Positions 1 to 6,188 of a stretch of DNA of 7,676 nt are shown here, piece after piece (the stretch's first letter is position 1; each line of letters begins with the position of its first letter). The stretch comes from Synechococcales cyanobacterium PMM_0073 (GTDB taxonomy: Bacteria; Cyanobacteriota; Cyanobacteriia; Elainellales; Elainellaceae), in assembly GCA_949127695.1 (NCBI GenBank), contig CASBQH010000047.1, positions 1 through 7,676 of the forward strand. Direction: 5' to 3'. The notes under the pieces were generated by a model. The model saw nothing but the letters and a program-made list of their open reading frames with translations, was not told where the DNA came from and did not search any database. The translations under genes and the position numbers were made by a program.

Positions 1-806
1 GCATGGATACGAACGGGGCGGTCAACCTGATTCGCGGCCCCGCTGGCTCTAGCGTCAAGCTGACGATTCGACGCGGCGACAAAGAAAGTGAATACGAGCT
101 TCAGCGCGCCCGGATTGAGATTCACCCGGTCAAGTACAGCGTCCAAACGGGCAGTCAAGGCGAGAAGGTGGGCTATATCCGCCTGAATCAATTTAGCGCC
201 AACGCAGCGGACGAAATGCGGGCGGCAATCCAGGATCTGGAGTCTCAGCAGGTGGCGGGCTACGTGCTAGATCTGCGGATCAATCCGGGCGGCTTGCTGT
301 TTGCCAGCGTCGATATTGCCCGGATGTGGATTGACGAAGGCGTGATTGTCTCGACTGTAAATCGGCAGGGCATTTCAGAGCAGGAAACCGCGAACGGCAC
401 GGCTATCACCAACAAGCCAATGGTGGTGCTGGTAGACGGCGGCTCAGCCAGCGCCAGCGAGATTCTCTCTGGGGCGCTGCAAGACGACAAGCGTGCCATC
501 CTAATCGGCAGCAAGACTTTCGGCAAAGGGCTGGTGCAGTCGGTGCGCGGGCTAGGCGACGGGTCAGGCATGGCTGTAACTATTGCCAAGTACCTCACTC
601 CCAGCGGACGCGATATTAACCATGCTGGGATTGAACCTGATATTAAAGTTGACCTGACCGACGAGCAGCGGCTACAGCTGTTTGGCAGCGACAACAAAAT
701 TGGCACGGCAGATGACTTGCAGTATGGCAAAGCCCTAGAAAGCTTGAGCCAGCGAATTGCAGCAGAATCTGGCAGTCCCCAGACTGGAGCCAAAGCTCCC
801 AACTAG
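1..806 (+). CDS. Carboxyl-terminal processing protease (S41, CtpA/CtpC type), 5'-truncated by window edge
   Basis: This is an S41-family serine protease that trims the C-termini of exported proteins. In cyanobacteria, family members act in the lumen or periplasm, for example on the D1 precursor. The visible 267 residues begin inside the PDZ domain (about residues 1-43), followed by the protease core. The nucleophile is Ser150 in GGSASASEI and the general base is Lys175 in TFGKG. Their 25-residue spacing is the one known for this family, and the RINPGG strand lies at 92-97. The ATG at 3 is almost certainly an internal Met: usual family lengths are about 400-450 aa, so the signal peptide, N-terminal helices and most of the PDZ domain lie left of the window. 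The stop is TAG at 804-806, 11 bp from the end of a convergent small gene. The sequence does not say which paralogue (CtpA, B or C) this is. Confidence 0.95.
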   Translation, partial: MDTNGAVNLIRGPAGSSVKLTIRRGDKESEYELQRARIEIHPVKYSVQTGSQGEKVGYIRLNQFSANAADEMRAAIQDLESQQVAGYVLDLRINPGGLLFASVDIARMWIDEGVIVSTVNRQGISEQETANGTAITNKPMVVLVDGGSASASEILSGALQDDKRAILIGSKTFGKGLVQSVRGLGDGSGMAVTIAKYLTPSGRDINHAGIEPDIKVDLTDEQRLQLFGSDNKIGTADDLQYGKALESLSQRIAAESGSPQTGAKAPN

Positions 807-817
807 GCGCAGAAGTC

Positions 818-1021
818 TCAGCTAGGCAGGCATTTCCCGGCGCGAATGAGTCCAACCCGCTTAGCAGTTGCCTCATCTTGAGTTTCAAAGGGCCCCCACT
901 GCTCGACGGGGGCTTTCTCTTCTGCGTCCTCGCCCGGAGCGCTGCCCTCGGCTAGCTGAATTTGGCGAATCTCGCAGTGGCCGTCCTGATGCTGCAAAAT
1001 GTACCAAGGCGTTTCGGTCAT
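818..1021 (-). CDS. Small conserved hypothetical protein (67 aa)
   Basis: A 67-residue soluble acidic protein with no membrane segment or signal peptide. The N-terminus MTETPWYILQHQDGHCEI looks like a short beta-rich module, followed by an acidic linker (about residues 24-38) and a C-terminal block with EQWGPF and KRVGLIRAGKC. From memory I associate this pattern (WY-L-H-DGHCEI, then EQWGPF, then AKRVGLIRAGKC) with short cyanobacterial hypothetical proteins, but I know no function. The start is supported by GAGGAG 8 nt upstream of the ATG. The gene stands alone on the minus strand between ctp (convergent) and lepB (divergent). Coding character is supported by the strong ribosome binding site and the structured ends. 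Two Cys (C16 and C64) are present but do not form a recognisable metal motif. Confidence 0.75.
   Translation of the reverse strand: MTETPWYILQHQDGHCEIRQIQLAEGSAPGEDAEEKAPVEQWGPFETQDEATAKRVGLIRAGKCLPS
890..917 (+). terminator. Possible intrinsic terminator of the ctp gene, inside the antisense small gene
   Basis: A stem GCCCCC (892-897) pairs with GGGGGC (908-913) around a 10-nt loop. It can be extended outward by two G-U pairs and an A-T pair, and on the plus strand it is followed by the T-rich TTTCTCTTCT. It lies about 85 nt after the ctp stop and is the only strong GC stem with a T-rich tail I see downstream of that gene. It falls within codons of the antisense gene, so the base pairing could be incidental. 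Confidence 0.35.
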
Positions 1022-1029
1022 GGTTGGTT

Positions 1030-1035
1030 CTCCTC
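1030..1035 (-). promoter_or_regulatory. Shine-Dalgarno GAGGAG of the 67-aa gene
   Basis: The minus strand reads GAGGAG with an 8-nt spacer to the ATG at 1021. It is one of the best Shine-Dalgarno matches in the window and fixes the start of this small gene. Confidence 0.7.
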
Positions 1036-1070
1036 AGAGTTGTGCAATTAGATCATTGAGCATAGCTAGG

Positions 1071-1076
1071 AGTATA
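1071..1076 (-). promoter_or_regulatory. Possible -10 box TATACT for the 67-aa gene
   Basis: The minus strand reads TATACT, a 5/6 match to the sigma-70 -10 consensus, about 50 nt upstream of the start codon. No convincing -35 hexamer lies 16-18 nt further upstream, so this is a weak call. The rest of the 138-bp divergent intergenic region (1022-1159) shows no clear promoter for lepB. Confidence 0.3.
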
Positions 1077-1159
1077 GGAACTTTAGCGCTACGATCTGCC
1101 TATCTTCAGGTTGAATCCTGACAAAGTTTTCTCGGCTCATTCACGCTAGGTTTTATCGC

Positions 1160-1768
1160 ATGTCAACGCCACCTGAGACTCAGCCTCAAGCAATCCAGCC
1201 CTCTGAACCAGCTCAGCAGCAGGGGCACTGGTGGGCAAAGCTGGGGCAAGCTCAGCGAGAGAACCTGCAAATTCTGCTGATTGCGCTGGTCTTAGCCGTT
1301 TTAATTCGGCTGTTTATTGCCGAGCCGCGCTACATTCCCTCAGACTCAATGGAGCCAACCCTGCTAATTGGCGACCGGCTGGTGGTCGAAAAGCTGAGCT
1401 ATCATCTGCATCCGCCCCAGCATGGCGACATTATTGTGTTTCAGCCGCCGCTCCAGTTTCAGCAGCAGTTTGGTTTTTTGCCGGACAAGGCGTTTATTAA
1501 GCGGGTGATTGGCACAGCGGGCGACCAGGTGCGGGTGGAGAATGGCCTGGTCTATCTCAACGACCAGCCGCTGACGGAACCCTACATTGCCGCACCTCCG
1601 GCCTACCAGATGCCGACCGTGCAGGTGCCAGAAGGCAACCTGTTTGTAATGGGCGATAACCGCAACAACAGCAACGATTCGCATGTCTGGGGCTTTCTGC
1701 CGCAGCAAAACGTGATTGGCCGCGCCATCCTGCGCTTCTTTCCGTTTAATCACCTGGGCGGGCTTTAG
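1160..1768 (+). CDS. lepB: Signal peptidase I (type I leader peptidase)
   Basis: A membrane-bound S26 serine protease that cleaves signal peptides from proteins exported by Sec or Tat. The 202-aa length fits cyanobacterial LepB. There is a short Gln/Pro-rich N-terminus (1-35) and one transmembrane helix at about 36-54. The catalytic domain has the nucleophile Ser63 in the box SDSMEPT, the Lys114 general base in FIKRVIG, and the C-terminal box GDNRNNSNDS at 165-174. The 'MEPT' after the serine and the single transmembrane helix match the family. The ATG at 1160 has only a weak TAGG upstream. The gene diverges from the 67-aa gene. Its TAG stop overlaps by 4 bp the TAA stop of a convergent gene, leaving no room for a separate terminator between them. 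It is unrelated by operon to ctp, although both process exported proteins. Confidence 0.97.
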   Translation: MSTPPETQPQAIQPSEPAQQQGHWWAKLGQAQRENLQILLIALVLAVLIRLFIAEPRYIPSDSMEPTLLIGDRLVVEKLSYHLHPPQHGDIIVFQPPLQFQQQFGFLPDKAFIKRVIGTAGDQVRVENGLVYLNDQPLTEPYIAAPPAYQMPTVQVPEGNLFVMGDNRNNSNDSHVWGFLPQQNVIGRAILRFFPFNHLGGL

Positions 1769-2280
1769 CTCACCCTGAGGTAATGCATCAGGTTAGCCGT
1801 CATTTCAGCTGACCAATGCAGCCGCCGCTGTAGGTCAAGCAGGCTGCGATATCGCCCCAGCTGCCGCTCTTGCAGGATGGCCGCTGCCTGCTCAGCGTTG
1901 AGGCCGGGGATCTGGATTAAGGTTGCCAGCGATGCCTCATTGGGATTGATCAAATGCGGCGCTTCGTAGCAGCAGAATTGCAGGATGGGGGCAAAAGGCT
2001 GGAGTCGCGCTAGGGGCAAATTCAGCGCCGCCGCCAAATCTTCGAGCGCATAAAATTCAACGCCCGACTGGCTGAGTTCGGCTAGCTGCCGCGCCTGATG
2101 AATCGAGAGACCGGGCAATCGCAGCCAGTCATCTAGGCTCGCCCGATTCACATCCAGCTTTATGCCCATTGCGGCTGCCGTTTGCAGCTCTTGAATGGAA
2201 GTAAACCGATAGTAGGGATCTTGAAATTTGGCCTGTCGCTGCGGAATTAGCCGCTTCAGCCAGTTGCTCATTCTGCTCAC
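1765..2280 (-). CDS. Two-domain helix-hairpin-helix protein, ComEA-like
   Basis: A 171-aa protein with two helix-hairpin-helix repeats of the ComEA type, known to contact DNA backbone non-specifically. HhH 1 starts at LDVNRAS (42-48) with the hairpin LPGLS at 55-59. HhH 2 starts at INPNEAS (111-117) with the hairpin IPGL at 124-127. Unlike true ComEA competence receptors there is no signal peptide or membrane anchor, only an amphipathic basic N-terminus (WLKRLIPQRQAK). It is therefore probably cytoplasmic, and a role in DNA uptake is not shown. The start is GTG at 2278-2280, overlapping the upstream TM2-SHOCT stop as GTGA, with GGAG 8 nt upstream. An ATG at codon 4 (2269-2271) is an alternative start. 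I know similar short two-HhH proteins from cyanobacterial genomes, with no assigned function. Confidence 0.9.
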   Translation of the reverse strand: MSRMSNWLKRLIPQRQAKFQDPYYRFTSIQELQTAAAMGIKLDVNRASLDDWLRLPGLSIHQARQLAELSQSGVEFYALEDLAAALNLPLARLQPFAPILQFCCYEAPHLINPNEASLATLIQIPGLNAEQAAAILQERQLGRYRSLLDLQRRLHWSAEMTANLMHYLRVS

Positions 2281-2669
2281 CCGATCTGCTCCACCAACTG
2301 CCGCCGCTTCTGCTCAAACTCATATTCAGAAATTAAGCCCTCTTGTCGGAGCTGCTCTAGCTGTCGCAGCGCCTCAGCCATCTGACTGACTTGGGCTGGC
2401 GCGACTGGTGCGACTGGTGCGACTGGCGCGACTGCCGTCGAACCACTAAACTGCTGCTCAAACTCTGGTTGCTCATGCAACAAATACCACAGCCCTTCCA
2501 GCAGGCTGGCAATTTTAGAGATTGGCGTGCCGCTCAGCAGCAGATAGATCAAGCCCCAGCGCGGCTGTCCCAGATAAAACTTGTGCAAACCGGGCAGCAA
2601 AATTCCGGCGAAGGCCAGCGCCGCCGCAATTTTGCGATCTTTGACTGAGCCTTGAACTGAATGAGACAT
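2277..2669 (-). CDS. TM2-domain membrane protein with C-terminal SHOCT-like helix
   Basis: A 130-aa protein. Residues 11-64 form a TM2 domain: two hydrophobic segments (about 13-30 and 38-56) flanking a turn with LHKFYLG (28-34), the family's G-x-H-(R/K)-FYLG signature. A linker of four VAP tripeptides (80-91) follows, then a SHOCT-like short helical domain (98-129: LRQLEQLRQEGLIS, EYEFEQKRRQLVEQ), which in many bacterial proteins is a C-terminal oligomerisation helix. The molecular role of TM2-SHOCT proteins is unknown. The gene is first of a minus-strand pair, overlapping the HhH gene by 4 bp. The ATG at 2669 has no clear Shine-Dalgarno. It diverges from the J-domain gene across a roughly 100-150 bp shared regulatory region. 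Confidence 0.87.
   Translation of the reverse strand: MSHSVQGSVKDRKIAAALAFAGILLPGLHKFYLGQPRWGLIYLLLSGTPISKIASLLEGLWYLLHEQPEFEQQFSGSTAVAPVAPVAPVAPAQVSQMAEALRQLEQLRQEGLISEYEFEQKRRQLVEQIG
2289..2292 (-). promoter_or_regulatory. Shine-Dalgarno GGAG favouring the GTG start of the HhH gene
   Basis: GGAG on the minus strand, inside the last codons of the TM2-SHOCT gene, sits 8 nt before the GTG at 2278-2280. It is 17 nt before the alternative ATG at 2271, which is too far. This supports GTG and translational coupling through the GTGA overlap. Confidence 0.5.
2397..2432 (-). repeat. 9-bp in-frame tandem repeat, four copies, encoding (VAP)4
   Basis: Four contiguous 9-bp units on the plus strand: TGGCGCGAC, TGGTGCGAC, TGGTGCGAC, TGGCGCGAC. 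They differ only at a synonymous position and encode four VAP tripeptides in the linker between the TM2 and SHOCT-like parts. Being in frame and near identical, they are candidates for copy-number change by slippage, which would only alter linker length. Confidence 0.9.
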
Positions 2670-2742
2670 GCAGATTAGCGATTTAGGTCGGTCAGCAGGA
2701 TTTCATGCTAAGCCTAATTCTATCGAGATTGCTGGATTGGAT

Positions 2743-2748
2743 TAAAAT
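2743..2748 (+). promoter_or_regulatory. Possible -10 box TAAAAT upstream of the J-domain gene
   Basis: TAAAAT is a 5/6 match to the -10 consensus. Transcription would start around 2755, right at a small AGGGG/CCCCT hairpin and just before the TTG candidate start. No good -35 hexamer is visible at the right distance, so this is tentative. Confidence 0.3.
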
Positions 2749-2755
2749 AGCCATG

Positions 2756-2770
2756 AGGGGAGACACCCCT
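2756..2770 (+). promoter_or_regulatory. Small hairpin holding a Shine-Dalgarno-like AGGGGAG
   Basis: AGGGG (2756-2760) pairs with CCCCT (2766-2770) around a 5-nt loop. The left arm and loop carry AGGGGAG (2756-2762), 7 nt before a TTG (2770-2772) that is in frame with the J-domain gene. If that TTG is used, its ribosome binding site would be partly hidden. If the ATG at 2824 is used, this is only a leader hairpin. Confidence 0.35.
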
Positions 2771-2789
2771 TGATTGCTTCAGACTTTTG

Positions 2790-2795
2790 TATACT
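2790..2795 (+). promoter_or_regulatory. Possible -10 box TATACT for the J-domain/pyrB operon
   Basis: TATACT is a 5/6 -10 match, 28 nt upstream of the ATG at 2824, giving a leader of about 20 nt. The nearest -35-like sequence, TTGATT (2770-2775), is only 14 nt away, shorter than the usual 16-18. This favours the ATG at 2824 as the translation start. Confidence 0.35.
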
Positions 2796-2823
2796 AGAGC
2801 CAACCTTCACAGGCCGTCCGTTG

Positions 2824-3711
2824 ATGACACAGCTGCTTTTTTCACCCGAATGGCTCAACTTGCTGACCGACTCATACGCCGTGCTGGGTATCTCTGTGGC
2901 GGCAGACGAACGTCGGGTTTTGAAGCGCTATCGCAGCGTTGCCAAGCTGCTGCATCCTGACAGTTTGGCTCAGGCTGACCCGGCCACAATGGCCTTGGCG
3001 AGTCAGCTGCTGGCGCGGTTAGTCAACCCAGCCTATCAGCGGCTGAAGCAAGAAAAAGAGCGCTCCGAGACGGTCGCAACCCTGCGGATTCGCGTCCGGC
3101 GGATGAGCCGAGAAGAAGCCCCTCTCCCCCAAAGCCCGATCGCTCGCAGGCTGCTCAATCTGCCGCTGCATGAAGCAGATGTTTACTACGAGCAGTCGAT
3201 TACAGAGCTAGCCGAGCAGCAATATCACAAGTTTGAGCAGTTTGAATCGACTACCGCGCAGCTGACTGAGCTAAATCTGGCCTACCTGCGGCTGAAAATG
3301 GGCGAGCCGGTGATCCGCGAAAAGCGCACCGGCATTGTCTCTGCGTCCCAGGCCAAGCCGCCGCAGTTTGCCCCCGGCCATGACGGTCAAATGTCGGTCA
3401 ACTACGCCCAGCGTCATTACTACCGCGCCCAGGAATATGCCAAAAAAGCGACTTGGCCGCAGGTGGTGGCCGAGCTGCGAGACGCGATCCGGCTAGAGCC
3501 AGACCGAGCTGAATATCACTCGCTGCTGGCGCGGGCTTACCTGATGCAAAATCTGAGCGGAATGGCCAAAGTGCATTTCCGGCAGGCGCTGAAATTTAAC
3601 CCGCGCGATCCGCTGGCCTTGCAGTATGCCGAGCGGCTAAAGCTAATTGAGCCAGCGCCAGCGGCAGTCAAGACTGGCGGCCTGTTTAGCCTATTTGGTA
3701 AAAAGCGCTAG
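2824..3711 (+). CDS. J-domain (DnaJ-like) protein with C-terminal TPR repeats
   Basis: A 295-aa cytoplasmic protein. The N-terminal J domain covers about 14-78: YAVLGI on helix I, a basic helix II ending in the diagnostic HPD at 44-46, and NPAYQRL on helix III. The HPD tripeptide is what stimulates Hsp70/DnaK ATPase, so a DnaK co-chaperone role is inferred. A helical middle region (about 107-160) follows, then two tetratricopeptide repeats at about 196-229 and 230-263, a protein-binding module. The tail is GGLFSLFGKKR. There is no Gly/Phe-rich region or zinc-finger domain, so this is a class-III-like J protein and not DnaJ itself. The ATG at 2824 was chosen because the J domain starts soon after. 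An in-frame TTG at 2770 would add 18 residues and has a better ribosome binding site. The stop codon abuts the pyrB ATG. Confidence 0.92.
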   Translation: MTQLLFSPEWLNLLTDSYAVLGISVAADERRVLKRYRSVAKLLHPDSLAQADPATMALASQLLARLVNPAYQRLKQEKERSETVATLRIRVRRMSREEAPLPQSPIARRLLNLPLHEADVYYEQSITELAEQQYHKFEQFESTTAQLTELNLAYLRLKMGEPVIREKRTGIVSASQAKPPQFAPGHDGQMSVNYAQRHYYRAQEYAKKATWPQVVAELRDAIRLEPDRAEYHSLLARAYLMQNLSGMAKVHFRQALKFNPRDPLALQYAERLKLIEPAPAAVKTGGLFSLFGKKR

Positions 3712-4713
3712 ATGGCTGAGTTGAGCTGGAACCGCCGCCATATTCTCTCGCTGGCCGACTTCCAGCCTGCCGAATATGACACCGTGCTGCAAACGGCAGC
3801 GAGCTTTCAAGAAGTGCTCTCTCGCCGCACCAAAAAAGTGCCAACCCTGCAAGGGCAGGTGGTGGCCAACCTGTTTTTTGAGCCTTCTACCCGCACCCGC
3901 AGCAGCTTTGAGCTAGCCGCCAAGCGCCTCTCGGCAGATACGCTCAACTTCGCGCCCAGCACCTCTTCGCTGACCAAAGGCGAGACGATTCTGGATACGG
4001 CCAAGACCTACCTGGCTATGGGCACCGATATTATGGTGATCCGGCATCGGGAGGCGGGTGTGCCGCAGGCGATTGCCCAAGAAATGGACAGACTAGAGTC
4101 GCGGGTGGGCGTGTTCAACGCCGGAGACGGCCAGCATGAGCATCCGTCGCAAGCCCTGCTCGACCTATTTACCATCTGTATGCTGCTCGACCCTGAAAAG
4201 CCGCGTCTGTCGCTGCTGAGGGGCAAAAAGATTGCGATTGTGGGTGACGTGCTGCATTCGCGAGTGGCGCGTTCTAATCTCTGGAGCCTGACGGCTAGCG
4301 GCGCTGAGGTGCATTTGGCTGCGCCGCCGACGCTGTTGCCCAAGCCGTTTGCCGATTTTGTAGCCGATGATCCGCAAAAACTCGACCGCCAGCTGTTTCT
4401 GCACTGGTCGCTCGATCCGGCCTTGGAAGACGCCGATTTTGTGATGACGCTGCGCCTGCAAAAAGAGCGGATGACGCAGCATCTGCTGCCCAGCCTGCGC
4501 GAATACCATCAGCAGTTTGGGATTACCCACGAGCGGCTGAAGCGCTGTCGCCCTGAGGTGAAAGTGCTGCATCCCGGCCCGGTCAATCGCGGTGTCGAGA
4601 TTAGCTCAGAGCTGATGGATGATCCGCAGTTCAGCCTAATTTCGCAGCAGGTGACGAGCGGCGTAGCGGTGCGGATGGCGCTGCTTTATTTAATGGGCAG
4701 CGGCAAAGTTTAG
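3712..4713 (+). CDS. pyrB: Aspartate carbamoyltransferase catalytic subunit
   Basis: Catalyses carbamoyl phosphate + L-aspartate to N-carbamoyl-L-aspartate, the committed step of pyrimidine synthesis, as a cytoplasmic trimer. At 333 aa it is full length. The carbamoyl-phosphate loop [13 protein letters not shown] has STRTR at 59-63. The mobile 80s loop contains SSLTKGET with Lys89, contributed to the neighbouring subunit's active site. Also visible are RHREAG (111-116), HPSQALLD (144-151) and the aspartate-domain motif [11 protein letters not shown] (287-297). These separate it from ornithine carbamoyltransferase. The ATG follows the J-domain gene's TAG with no spacer and lacks a clear Shine-Dalgarno, so translation is probably coupled. 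No pyrI regulatory-subunit gene follows. Instead a convergent amidase gene ends 14 bp away. Confidence 0.98.
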   Translation: MAELSWNRRHILSLADFQPAEYDTVLQTAASFQEVLSRRTKKVPTLQGQVVANLFFEPSTRTRSSFELAAKRLSADTLNFAPSTSSLTKGETILDTAKTYLAMGTDIMVIRHREAGVPQAIAQEMDRLESRVGVFNAGDGQHEHPSQALLDLFTICMLLDPEKPRLSLLRGKKIAIVGDVLHSRVARSNLWSLTASGAEVHLAAPPTLLPKPFADFVADDPQKLDRQLFLHWSLDPALEDADFVMTLRLQKERMTQHLLPSLREYHQQFGITHERLKRCRPEVKVLHPGPVNRGVEISSELMDDPQFSLISQQVTSGVAVRMALLYLMGSGKV

Positions 4714-4727
4714 ATCGAGAAGTGTGT

Positions 4728-6125
4728 TTAACTGCCAAATGCTGGACGATGCCGCCAGGGATGCGCCAACGCCAGCTGAGCCGCCAATGCCAAAATCGTT
4801 GCCTCACTAGCGGGACGACCGATGAGCTGTACGCCGACTGGCAGGCCGTCAGCCGTCAGCCCAGTCGGGAAAGCAATCGCAGGTTGGCCAGTCGCGTTGG
4901 CAGGCGGGCAGGGGGCAATCCAGCTGATGATCTGCTGAAGGGTTTCAGCGGGCGAAAGATCTGCCCAAGCACCAATTGGAATGGCCGGATGCAGATAGAC
5001 TGGCAGCAGCAGCGCGTCGTAGTTCTGGAAAAAGGCGACAATCTGCCGAGAGAGCAGCTGCATTGCCCCAACCGCTCTGAGGTAATCGCCGCTGGTATCT
5101 GCCTGAGACAGCAGCCAAGCGTTGAAGGGGCTTAAAGCCTCTGGCGGCAACCCGGCGACACTAACGCCTGCGCGCCAGATTACCAGAAACGGCTCCACCA
5201 ATCCCGCAAAGTCAGGGCAGGCAGGCTCTAGCTGATGCCCCAAATCTGTGAGTCGTTGAGCGGTTTGCAGCACTGCTTCAGCGCAGTCGGCGTCGGCCTT
5301 GCCAATTGGCGCAATCTCGGTGCTGTAGGCAATCCGGCAGGATGGGGGCGCAGTCTGAGCCGCCTGCCAAAAAGACTGCGCTGGATTATCCAGCCAGTAG
5401 GGGTCGCCTGCCACATATCCCGCCACCACGTCCAGCAGGGCAGCTGCATCCGTGACGCTGTGAGCCAAGATGCCATTGGTGGCAATGCCGCTTTGGTGAT
5501 CGCCCAGCGGAGCCGCCGAAACTCGACCTCTAGCGGGCTTGAGGCCAACTAATCCGCAGCAAAAGGCTGGGCCGCGCACCGATCCGCCGCCGTCTGAGCC
5601 TTGCGCGATGGGAGTCAGTCCGGCAGCCACTGCTGCTGCTGCTCCCCCGCTAGAGCCTCCCGGCGTATAGCTTAAGTTCCAGGGGTTGCGGGCAGGCGGC
5701 ATCCCCAGCGGCTCTGAGTAGGGCAGTGAACCCAGCTCTGAAACTGCCGTCTTGCCCAAAATCACAAAGCCTGCCTGCTTCAGCCGAGTCACCACCGCAT
5801 CGTCATGAGCGCTGATATGCTCTGCCATCGCCAGACTGCCATACAAACAACGTACTCCCTGCAATGCCGTCAGGTCTTTAATCGCAATCGGCACGCCAAA
5901 AAACGGCGGCAGGTCGTCGGATTGACCCACCAGCCGTTCAGTTTTGGCTTTAGCATCGGCGATGGCCTGCTCTGCCGTCACCGTCACAAAGCTGCCCAGC
6001 TGAGCATCAAGCGCCTGAATCCGATCCAGGTAGAGCTGCGTTAGCTCCAGCGGTGAAATCTGGCCGGTGCGGATTAGTCGAGCCTGCTCCAGCGCGGGCG
6101 TGAAGGCTAAATCAGTCTGGTTCAT
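4728..6125 (-). CDS. Amidase signature family hydrolase
   Basis: A 465-aa amidase-signature enzyme that hydrolyses a carboxylic amide bond; the actual substrate cannot be read from the sequence. The Ser-cisSer-Lys triad is intact: Lys83 in AIKDL, cis-Ser158 in PGGSSGG, and the nucleophile Ser182 in [12 protein letters not shown]. The 24-residue spacing between the serines is the same as in Gat[13 protein letters not shown] (192-203) follows as expected. It differs from GatA in GSDGGGS (GatA has GSDTGGS), lacks gatB/gatC neighbours and has a divergent C-terminal half, so a stand-alone amidase is likelier than the tRNA amidotransferase subunit. There is no signal peptide, hence cytoplasmic. The ATG at 6125 has no strong ribosome binding site. 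The gene lies 63 bp downstream of the Trypco1 gene in the same direction, and co-transcription is possible. Confidence 0.94.
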   Translation of the reverse strand: MNQTDLAFTPALEQARLIRTGQISPLELTQLYLDRIQALDAQLGSFVTVTAEQAIADAKAKTERLVGQSDDLPPFFGVPIAIKDLTALQGVRCLYGSLAMAEHISAHDDAVVTRLKQAGFVILGKTAVSELGSLPYSEPLGMPPARNPWNLSYTPGGSSGGAAAAVAAGLTPIAQGSDGGGSVRGPAFCCGLVGLKPARGRVSAAPLGDHQSGIATNGILAHSVTDAAALLDVVAGYVAGDPYWLDNPAQSFWQAAQTAPPSCRIAYSTEIAPIGKADADCAEAVLQTAQRLTDLGHQLEPACPDFAGLVEPFLVIWRAGVSVAGLPPEALSPFNAWLLSQADTSGDYLRAVGAMQLLSRQIVAFFQNYDALLLPVYLHPAIPIGAWADLSPAETLQQIISWIAPCPPANATGQPAIAFPTGLTADGLPVGVQLIGRPASEATILALAAQLALAHPWRHRPAFGS

Positions 6126-6188
6126 CTCTAGGCTCAGTCGCTCAGCAAACTGCCTTGACTCTAGCAGGCTGCGGCACGATTACAAACG

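Noticed and set aside
260..802. 180-codon open frame on the minus strand opposite the ctp gene
   Set aside because: It is antisense to a clear S41 protease with intact catalytic motifs. The translation is Ser/Pro/Leu-rich without domain features, as expected of a shadow frame in GC-rich DNA.
868..1059. 63-codon plus-strand open frame opposite the 67-aa gene
   Set aside because: Arg-rich composition and no ribosome binding site. The minus-strand gene has a strong Shine-Dalgarno and patterned protein blocks.
1364..1753. 129-codon minus-strand open frame within lepB
   Set aside because: It is fully antisense to signal peptidase I and has no recognisable features.
4165..4572. Overlapping minus-strand frames within pyrB (4008-4343 and 4165-4572)
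   Set aside because: pyrB is unambiguous across this span; these are antisense shadows.
4722..5135. 137-codon plus-strand open frame after pyrB
   Set aside because: It overlaps the C-terminal third of the amidase in antisense, and its product is low-information and Arg/Gln-rich. No continuation of pyrB was seen.
5620..5660. GCT/GCA trinucleotide run as a microsatellite
   Set aside because: It encodes the normal Ala-rich helix after the cis-Ser of the amidase, so it is coding composition and not a distinct repeat.
4728..6125. gatA, glutamyl-tRNA(Gln) amidotransferase subunit A
   Set aside because: The triad is shared, but GSDGGGS replaces GSDTGGS, the C-terminal half is divergent, and no gatB/gatC is adjacent. 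A general amidase call is safer.
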